A program made the translations under genes and the position numbers. This document shows positions 1 through 4,780 of a stretch of 6,029 bases of DNA, piece by piece; positions within the stretch are counted from its first letter, which is position 1, and each line of letters begins with the position of its first letter. Source of the stretch: Pseudomonadales bacterium (GTDB taxonomy: Bacteria; Pseudomonadota; Gammaproteobacteria; Steroidobacterales; Steroidobacteraceae); the NCBI GenBank assembly GCA_020442965.1, contig JAGRJB010000417.1:1-6029 (forward strand), in the 5' to 3' direction. Under the pieces are notes generated by a model. It saw nothing but the letters and a program-made list of their open reading frames with translations, was not told where the DNA came from and did not search any database.

Positions 1-708
1 GTGTGCGAGACCGGTGAGCGCAGCCGTGCGAGGGGCGCTTGCTTCGGTCACGGTCGGAGCTGCCGCTGCCATGTGCCACGTACCGAGCGTCGCGATCAAC
101 ATGACGACCAGAGCGCTCGCAGCGCAGATGATCGAGAAATTCAGGTAGTAGTCAGGGTTGACCTGAGCGACCGGGAATTCCGGCGTCGGGATCATCAGCG
201 TCTGGGCCACCCAGAACACCAGCATGGCGCCGACGACATGAAAGAACTGCCGAAACGCGACATTCGTCGTCCTGGCGCGCGCGCTATCGGCCATGTCGGC
301 GCCGAGCGCGAAGTGTGGCACCCGAAAGAAGGTCATCGACACACGACACACCAGCAGCCAGCCCGCCAGCCAACAAAAGAGCGCGACGCCTGCCAGGCTG
401 CCCGGACGTAGCCAGAACAGCGCGACCAGTGCCACGCAGGTTGGTAGCAGAGCCGCGAGCATCAGCGGGTGACGCTGACCACGGCGGTGTCTCAATCGGT
501 CGGAGACGCTGCCCGCGAGCACACCGCCGAACGTGTCACCGACGATACCGAAAAACAGTGCGCACGCTGTCGCGACGCTTGCGAGTCCAAGAACCTGTTG
601 GTAGTAAAAGAACACCAGACCGCCGAGCACCGCAACCTTGATGCCTTCTGCGGCCTGCCCCATTCCATACGCAAGGCGCGTCGCGAGACCCGGGCTGGAC
701 GCGGTCAT
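1..708 (-). CDS. MFS_2/GPH-family inner-membrane transporter, N-terminal half (3' end outside the window)
   Basis: The minus-strand frame is open from an ATG at 708-706 to the left edge, giving 236 residues of a protein whose family is usually about 430-480 long. About six hydrophobic helices can be seen, near residues 22-44, 48-68, 83-100, 105-125, 152-172 and 188-210, which is the first half of a 12-helix MFS carrier. Family marks are the opening YGMGQAAEGIK then FYYQQVLGL, the loop motif G57-D58...G..SDR.R.R.GQRHP (57-81), and R129-VPHFALGADM, which resembles the R-x-P-x-x-ALG-E/D element of glycoside-pentoside-hexuronide:cation symporters and the related MFS_2 group. It should import a small organic solute with a cation across the inner membrane; the substrate cannot be read. 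The start codon overlaps the stop of the upstream LuxR gene (ATGA), with a weak AGGCGG just before it, so translation is probably coupled to the regulator. Confidence 0.85.
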   Translation of the reverse strand, partial: MTASSPGLATRLAYGMGQAAEGIKVAVLGGLVFFYYQQVLGLASVATACALFFGIVGDTFGGVLAGSVSDRLRHRRGQRHPLMLAALLPTCVALVALFWLRPGSLAGVALFCWLAGWLLVCRVSMTFFRVPHFALGADMADSARARTTNVAFRQFFHVVGAMLVFWVAQTLMIPTPEFPVAQVNPDYYLNFSIICAASALVVMLIATLGTWHMAAAAPTVTEASAPRTAALTGLAH

Positions 709-1496
709 CGACCGCCTGGGTCGGACATCGCGGGAAATGGCTCGGCGTTGCTGGGTTCGATCAGTGCCGCGCGCACAGCGAGCGCGACGGCATGGGTTCT
801 GTTCACCGCGTCGAGCTTGCGGGTCGCTGACTTGATGTGAAACGCGACGGTATCAACGGAGCGCTCGATGACCCGTGCGATCTTCTTGTCGCTCAGACCG
901 CGCGCGGCCCAGTGCAGACATTCTGTTTCGCGCGCCGACAGCGGCGATGCCGCCGTCCACAGTCGCGAACGATCGATGCCATCGAAGAACCGTTGCGCTG
1001 CGATCTGCAGTGCGTCCATGGTCTGGGTGTCAATCGTCAGTTGTCGATCTTCCGACGCAAACCAGGTGACGCACGCGGTGCGACCGAACGGCAGCCGCAC
1101 CGGAACCGTGAGGCCCTGATCGATACCAAAGCTGCGCATGTACTGCACACTGCGCCATTGCCGATCCGTGAGCGCGAGCGCACCACGCTCGGGTCGTGCG
1201 CCCGGCAGCGCCCACTGACAGGCGACGTCCGGCTTTTGCATGAGCTGGGCTATCGGAAAGTGCCTGCCGTGGCCCTCGGCGATCCAGCGTTCCATGAAGC
1301 CGTTCGGCCAGCCAAAGCGCCCGTCACGCGCACCACGGTCGGGTAATCGCGGCGCGATCGGCCGAGCCATCTCTTCGCGAAAGCCGACGACGTCGAAGCC
1401 GAGGTGCGGTGGCGTGGCGGCCAGAATTTCGAGGCACTCATGGGCGCTGCTCGATGAAGTGAGCTCGGCCAGGAGATGCCCAATGTTGAGACTCAT
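705..1496 (-). CDS. LuxR-family transcriptional regulator with autoinducer-binding-like domain
   Basis: This is a complete 263-residue DNA-binding regulator. Residues about 15-165 match the autoinducer-binding fold in pattern (WPNGFMERW near 63-71, P81, W95, then FGIDQGLTVPV at 123-133). Residues about 185-246 form a GerE/LuxR helix-turn-helix: LSARETECL, G200, then DTVAFHIKSATRKL and NRTHAVA. The three HTH positions nearly invariant in the family (E190, L194, G200) are present. In the ligand pocket, hand alignment to TraR/LasR places F, W, F, P, W, G at the usual W57, Y61, D70, P71, W85, G113, so the aspartate that contacts the AHL amide is missing. A 17-residue tail follows the HTH. AAGGAA lies 5 nt before the ATG. 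It is divergent from the TPR-receptor operon and coupled to the transporter, so it probably regulates both. No luxI partner is visible. Family assignment is firm; ligand and targets are inference. Confidence 0.9.
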   Translation of the reverse strand: MSLNIGHLLAELTSSSSAHECLEILAATPPHLGFDVVGFREEMARPIAPRLPDRGARDGRFGWPNGFMERWIAEGHGRHFPIAQLMQKPDVACQWALPGARPERGALALTDRQWRSVQYMRSFGIDQGLTVPVRLPFGRTACVTWFASEDRQLTIDTQTMDALQIAAQRFFDGIDRSRLWTAASPLSARETECLHWAARGLSDKKIARVIERSVDTVAFHIKSATRKLDAVNRTHAVALAVRAALIEPSNAEPFPAMSDPGGR

Positions 1497-1501
1497 CGGA
1501 G

Positions 1502-1507
1502 TTCCTT
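1502..1507 (-). promoter_or_regulatory. Ribosome binding site of the LuxR-family gene
   Basis: The minus strand reads AAGGAA, then 5 nt (CTCCG), then the ATG at 1496-1494. This purine run supports that start, which also places the N-terminal domain at its normal length. Confidence 0.6.
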
Positions 1508-1512
1508 ATCAA

Positions 1513-1528
1513 CGAGCTCTGTGGCTCG
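1513..1528. repeat. Inverted repeat CGAGC-N6-GCTCG in the divergent intergenic region
   Basis: Perfect 5-bp arms (1513-1517 and 1524-1528) flank TCTGTG. It lies between the LuxR gene start and the lux-box-like element, and its centre (1520.5) is 21 bp, about two helical turns, from the centre of that box. It would lie in the leader or promoter of the LuxR-MFS operon. It could be an accessory operator, a small RNA hairpin or chance; it does not have the CT-N12-AG layout. Confidence 0.3.
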
Positions 1529-1531
1529 AAT

Positions 1532-1551
1532 ACCTACCGATTCCGGTAGTT
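1532..1551. promoter_or_regulatory. Putative lux/las-box-like operator
   Basis: The 20-bp sequence ACCTACCGATTCCGGTAGTT has the NNCT-N12-AGNN layout described for las/rhl-type LuxR boxes. Its core arms CTACCG and CGGTAG are perfect inverted repeats separated by ATTC, and 7 of 10 half-site positions are complementary overall. It sits between a LuxR-family gene and a divergent operon, the usual place for an autoregulatory and target operator. Its centre (1541.5) is about 43 bp upstream of the start point predicted from the TACAAA -10-like element at 1573-1578, which matches the position of class II LuxR activation. The dyad is seen directly; binding by the neighbouring regulator is inference. 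Confidence 0.55.
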
Positions 1552-1578
1552 CCCCCGTCATTGCTCGTCGCGTACAAA
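1550..1578 (+). promoter_or_regulatory. Possible promoter of the TPR-receptor operon
   Basis: TACAAA at 1573-1578 matches 4 of 6 bases of the sigma-70 -10 consensus. A poor -35 (TTCCCC, 1550-1555) lies 17 bp upstream and abuts the right half of the lux-box-like element. A weak -35 next to an activator site would fit activator-dependent transcription starting near 1585. This is a weak call from eye matching. No comparable promoter could be recognised for the LuxR gene on the other strand. Confidence 0.3.
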
Positions 1579-1584
1579 TGTACG
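1571..1584. repeat. 14-bp inverted repeat CGTACA-AA-TGTACG
   Basis: The 6-bp arms are perfect and the spacer is AA. The repeat covers the putative -10 element of the rightward operon. A protein bound here would occlude RNA polymerase, so a repressor operator is possible. Its sequence differs from the lux-box-like element, so a second regulator would be implied. Chance cannot be excluded. Confidence 0.35.
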
Positions 1585-1600
1585 GCGGCAACTGTCGCAC

Positions 1601-1607
1601 GAGGAAG
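1601..1607 (+). promoter_or_regulatory. Ribosome binding site deciding the TPR gene start
   Basis: GAGGAAG lies 9 nt before the ATG at 1617. The upstream in-frame ATGs at 1578 (inside the inverted repeat) and 1476 (inside the divergent LuxR gene) have no comparable site and would bury the signal peptide, so 1617 is preferred. Confidence 0.6.
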
Positions 1608-1616
1608 AGAATCTAC

Positions 1617-2237
1617 ATGCGAAACCGCCTGAGGAATATAGGTATTGTTGCGGCGCTGTTGTTGTCCTGCAACGCAACTGCCGAGGTTACCCGCTGCGAT
1701 CGCCTCGCCACGCACCCTGACGACCCCTACCGTAACACGGCCGGTCTCGAGAGCGGCGAAATGGACCTCGTGGCGGCGGAGCAGGCCTGTCGCGACGCGG
1801 TTGCAAGCGATGCGCGCCGCGCCCGCTCGCAGTACCACCTGGGTCGCGTGCTCTATTACTCCGGCAAGGTCGACGAAAGTCTGCAGCATCTCACTATTGC
1901 CGCCGACGCTGGCTATCCCCAGGCGATTTTTGTCCTCGGGTACATTCTCGCGGACGGCAAGGCCAAACGCGACGACTGTCGCGCCGGCGAGCTGTTCCTG
2001 CGTGGCGTCGCACTCGAGCATCCCTGGTCGGGCGCGCATCTCGTTGAAAAGGCGCTCGATAACCGCTTCGACCAGTGCGCGTTCAAACTGAGCGACAACG
2101 ATCTCGAGCGCGCCATGCGGCTCGCCGAAGATCACGTAACACTAACTGCATCGGCCGGACGAATCGAGAAATTGCGCGCGCGGCTGAACGCTCGTGTAGC
2201 GCCCGCCGCCGCACCAGCCAAGCAAGTAACACCTTGA
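1617..2237 (+). CDS. Exported Sel1/TPR-like repeat protein
   Basis: The product is 206 residues long. The N-terminus is a Sec signal: basic MRNRLRN, a hydrophobic run to about L16, then SCNATA with possible cleavage after A22. LLSC at 15-18 is an imperfect lipobox, so an outer-membrane lipoprotein is an alternative. The mature start CDRLATHPDDPYRN followed by AAEQACRDAVASD and YHLGRVLYYSGK resembles the first unit of proteobacterial TPR/Sel1 proteins. Helix pairs of Sel1 type follow (YHLGRVLYYSGK...AADAGYPQAIFVLGYILADG, about 73-114), then CRAGELFLRGVALEHPWS. Four mature cysteines (27, 58, 121, 154) could form two disulfides in the periplasm. The C-terminus is Ala/Pro-rich and looks unstructured. 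Such proteins act as binding scaffolds; no enzymatic residues are seen. The TonB-receptor gene starts 26 bp downstream, so the two are probably co-expressed. The exact role is unknown. Confidence 0.85.
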   Translation: MRNRLRNIGIVAALLLSCNATAEVTRCDRLATHPDDPYRNTAGLESGEMDLVAAEQACRDAVASDARRARSQYHLGRVLYYSGKVDESLQHLTIAADAGYPQAIFVLGYILADGKAKRDDCRAGELFLRGVALEHPWSGAHLVEKALDNRFDQCAFKLSDNDLERAMRLAEDHVTLTASAGRIEKLRARLNARVAPAAAPAKQVTP

Positions 2238-2250
2238 CCCATTACCTTTC

Positions 2251-2256
2251 GAGGAA
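2251..2256 (+). promoter_or_regulatory. Ribosome binding site deciding the TonB-receptor start
   Basis: GAGGAA lies 7 nt before the ATG at 2264. The open frame extends upstream to 2075, but that extra stretch overlaps the TPR gene, is an arginine-rich out-of-frame translation, and would place the signal peptide inside the protein. Confidence 0.7.
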
Positions 2257-2263
2257 ACACACA

Positions 2264-4780
2264 ATGTTGCAGCGCACGTCGTGGTCTGTAGTCGCTGTCG
2301 CTTTGACCGTGGTTCACGCCCCAGCGGTGACGGCTCAGGAAGTCGCCGAACCCATGCAGGAAATAACGGTGACCGCTCGCAAGCGCGACGAGACACTGTT
2401 CGAAGTGCCGGTCGCGATCTCGGCGTTCACTGAAAAAGATCTGGTCAACGCGGGTGCCAAGGGTCTCGATGACGTTGCATCGTTGACAGCGGGCTTCCAG
2501 TTCTTCAACCAGGGTAACCAGGTACCTGGCCGATATAACACACAGCTACAGTTCCGCGGCCTGACCACCGCGCAGTTCTCGCCGAGCTTCGCCACCGGCG
2601 CCCTGTTCATCGACGGCATCTACGTGCTGAATGGCGGAACGTCCATCTCCTTGATGGACCTCGAACGAGTCGAGGTGATCAAAGGACCGCAGGCGGCCTA
2701 CTTTGGTCGCAATACTTTCGGCGGCGCCGTCAACCTGATCACCCGCGATCCAGATCTGACGGAATTCTCTGGTACTGGCGAGATCGCGTTGAGCGGCCGC
2801 CAGAACAACGATTTCAGCGTGTTCGTCGAAGGGCCACTGATCGAAGACCGGCTCGCGTTCAGCCTGAGCGGGCGCCTGTACGACAAGCGCGGCCAGTGGA
2901 CAGCAACCGACGGCGGCCGGCTCGGCGACGAGGAGACGCGGACCGTGAACGGCGTACTGCTGTGGCGGCCCATTGACGCCTTGTCGGTGAAGCTGCGCTA
3001 CGCCTACTCCCAGGATCGGGACGGTCCGGCGGCGCAGGGCTTCATTTCGGGCATTCTGAACGACTCCTGCAGCGGGCTCACGATCGACACCGTGCAAGGA
3101 CCGCGTCAGCCGCGACGCTACATTTGCGGTCGCGTGCCGGACATGGACTCAGCGCGCGTATTCACAGGGAAAATCGTGTCCTCGAATACGATCATCCCGG
3201 ATTCGGTGATCGCCGCCGGGCAGATCAACCCGGCGACGCTGGTGGCCGGCGCCCCGCAGGTCACCGAAGTGGGCATGAAGCGCAACACCGAGCGCCTGAG
3301 TCTCGCCGCCAACTACGAGTTGGGCGACTACAGCCTGGCGCTGACCGTGGCACGCAACGAGCAGCAAGCCAACTGGATCCGCGACTACGACATGACCGAT
3401 CGCGTCTCGTTCTTTTCGCGCGATCCTCAGGTCATGGACGACAAGAGCTACGAGCTGCGCCTGGTTGGCCCCCAGGGTGGCCGCTTCCGCTGGCTGGCCG
3501 GCGCTAACTACTACACCCAGGAATTCATTTCGTCCGGCGGCGGCGGCGATACCACCATCTCCTGCGTCTCGACTTCCACCACTCTCACCGATGATCCATC
3601 CACCTGTACGGGCCAGGTGCTCCTCAACTCGAACAATCTGTCGCAGAGTGCGGATCAGACCAAGGTAGTGGGCTATTTCGCCGCGGTCGATTTCGACATT
3701 CTGGAGACGCTGACGCTGAGCGTCGAGGGGCGACTGCAGAGTGACGAGCTCACCAAGGGAGCCGGCCTGGTCAATCCCGGCGCGACACGGCTGCGGGAAT
3801 CCTTCGATGACTTCCTGCCACGCGCAATCCTGCGGTGGCGCCCGCTGCCCGATACGAATCTGTACTTGAGCTATTCCGAGGGGCAGATCGCCGGCGACTT
3901 CAATACGTTCTTCATCAACGCCGACGCGCGCGAACGCGCGCAGTACCTGGCTCAGGATGCGCGCCTGTCCGAGTCGCTGCCTGCCGAAACGTTGGAAGCC
4001 TGGGAGATCGGCTGGAAACAGCGTCTGCTCGATGATCGAATGGAATTCAGTCTCGCGCTCTTTCACAACACCTGGAAAAATATCAAGGGTCGTAGCGCGT
4101 ACGCGATCAACGAAACCTGCCGCGCTGCGGAGATCGCTGCGCGGACCATCGGCTGCAATCCCGCACAGGGCCAGGCCATTGGAACGCCGAAGCAAGTTCC
4201 CGGCCCGACCGGCAGCCTCATTCCGCTGTTCCTGACGCGCAGCGTGCTGCTGCCGGGCGACGCCACGATCAAGGGGCTCGAACTCGAATCTCGCATCGGT
4301 GTCACGGACAACCTGTCCGTCCAGACAACCCTGGCGTATATCGACTCCGCCTACGACGACTACATCTTCAACTTCGTCGAGCCGATCGCGGGTTTCAACC
4401 AGATGAAAGGCAAGCAGACGCCACGACAACCGCGGTGGAGCGGCAGTGTGTCGGCCACCCAGAACTTCCAGGTGCGCGGTGTCGAATCCTTCGTCCGCCT
4501 CGACGTCAACTACCAGGGCAAGTCCTTCGCGGACGAGTCCAACCTCGCCTATATGGCCGCGTATACGCTGGTGAATCTGCGAGCGGGCTTCGAGATGGGC
4601 CGCTATCGGGTCGAGGCATATGCCCGCAACCTTACCGACGAGGACGCGTGGATGACAGGCGCCCGGTTCTCGGACTTTTCTTCGCCCTTTCAGGCGCCGC
4701 TGCTATCGGCCAAACAAGGCATCGCCGTATCGCCACTCGACAAGCGCGACTTCGGCCTGCGTGTCAACTTTTCGTTCTAG
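2264..4780 (+). CDS. TonB-dependent outer-membrane receptor
   Basis: This is an 838-residue outer-membrane active transporter powered by TonB-ExbBD. It has a signal peptide (1-24, cleavage likely AVTA/QE), a TonB-box-like EITVTARK at 33-40, a plug domain (about 43-163) with the family signature LERVEVIKGPQAAYFGR then GGAVNLITR (133-161), and a long 22-strand barrel ending in VNFSF with the terminal phenylalanine used for BAM assembly. Length is typical. The six cysteines fall in three close pairs (269/288, 434/448, 619/631) in probable extracellular loops, so disulfide-stapled loops are likely. The EITVTARKR opening is common in gammaproteobacterial and sphingomonad receptors for plant, aromatic or steroid-like compounds; the substrate here cannot be read, and no siderophore or B12 signature was recognised. 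It follows the TPR gene in one operon and ends tail-to-tail with the FAD dehydrogenase. No FecA-like N-terminal signalling domain is present, so control probably lies at the upstream promoter. Confidence 0.95.
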   Translation: MLQRTSWSVVAVALTVVHAPAVTAQEVAEPMQEITVTARKRDETLFEVPVAISAFTEKDLVNAGAKGLDDVASLTAGFQFFNQGNQVPGRYNTQLQFRGLTTAQFSPSFATGALFIDGIYVLNGGTSISLMDLERVEVIKGPQAAYFGRNTFGGAVNLITRDPDLTEFSGTGEIALSGRQNNDFSVFVEGPLIEDRLAFSLSGRLYDKRGQWTATDGGRLGDEETRTVNGVLLWRPIDALSVKLRYAYSQDRDGPAAQGFISGILNDSCSGLTIDTVQGPRQPRRYICGRVPDMDSARVFTGKIVSSNTIIPDSVIAAGQINPATLVAGAPQVTEVGMKRNTERLSLAANYELGDYSLALTVARNEQQANWIRDYDMTDRVSFFSRDPQVMDDKSYELRLVGPQGGRFRWLAGANYYTQEFISSGGGGDTTISCVSTSTTLTDDPSTCTGQVLLNSNNLSQSADQTKVVGYFAAVDFDILETLTLSVEGRLQSDELTKGAGLVNPGATRLRESFDDFLPRAILRWRPLPDTNLYLSYSEGQIAGDFNTFFINADARERAQYLAQDARLSESLPAETLEAWEIGWKQRLLDDRMEFSLALFHNTWKNIKGRSAYAINETCRAAEIAARTIGCNPAQGQAIGTPKQVPGPTGSLIPLFLTRSVLLPGDATIKGLELESRIGVTDNLSVQTTLAYIDSAYDDYIFNFVEPIAGFNQMKGKQTPRQPRWSGSVSATQNFQVRGVESFVRLDVNYQGKSFADESNLAYMAAYTLVNLRAGFEMGRYRVEAYARNLTDEDAWMTGARFSDFSSPFQAPLLSAKQGIAVSPLDKRDFGLRVNFSF

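Noticed and set aside
1..840. Plus-strand open frames across the left part (136, 108 and 123 residues)
   Set aside because: They are arginine/histidine-rich shadow translations opposite the MFS_2 transporter, whose minus-strand frame has clear helices and family motifs.
1476..1616. Upstream extension of the TPR protein to an ATG at 1476
   Set aside because: This would overlap the start of the divergent LuxR gene, translate the whole operator region and bury the signal peptide. The ATG at 1617 has a ribosome binding site and a normal signal sequence.
3149..4429. 426-residue open frame antisense to the TonB-receptor gene
   Set aside because: It is a shadow created by GC-rich third positions of the receptor. 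It has no recognisable domain, no ribosome binding site was noted, and the receptor on the other strand is unmistakable along its whole length.
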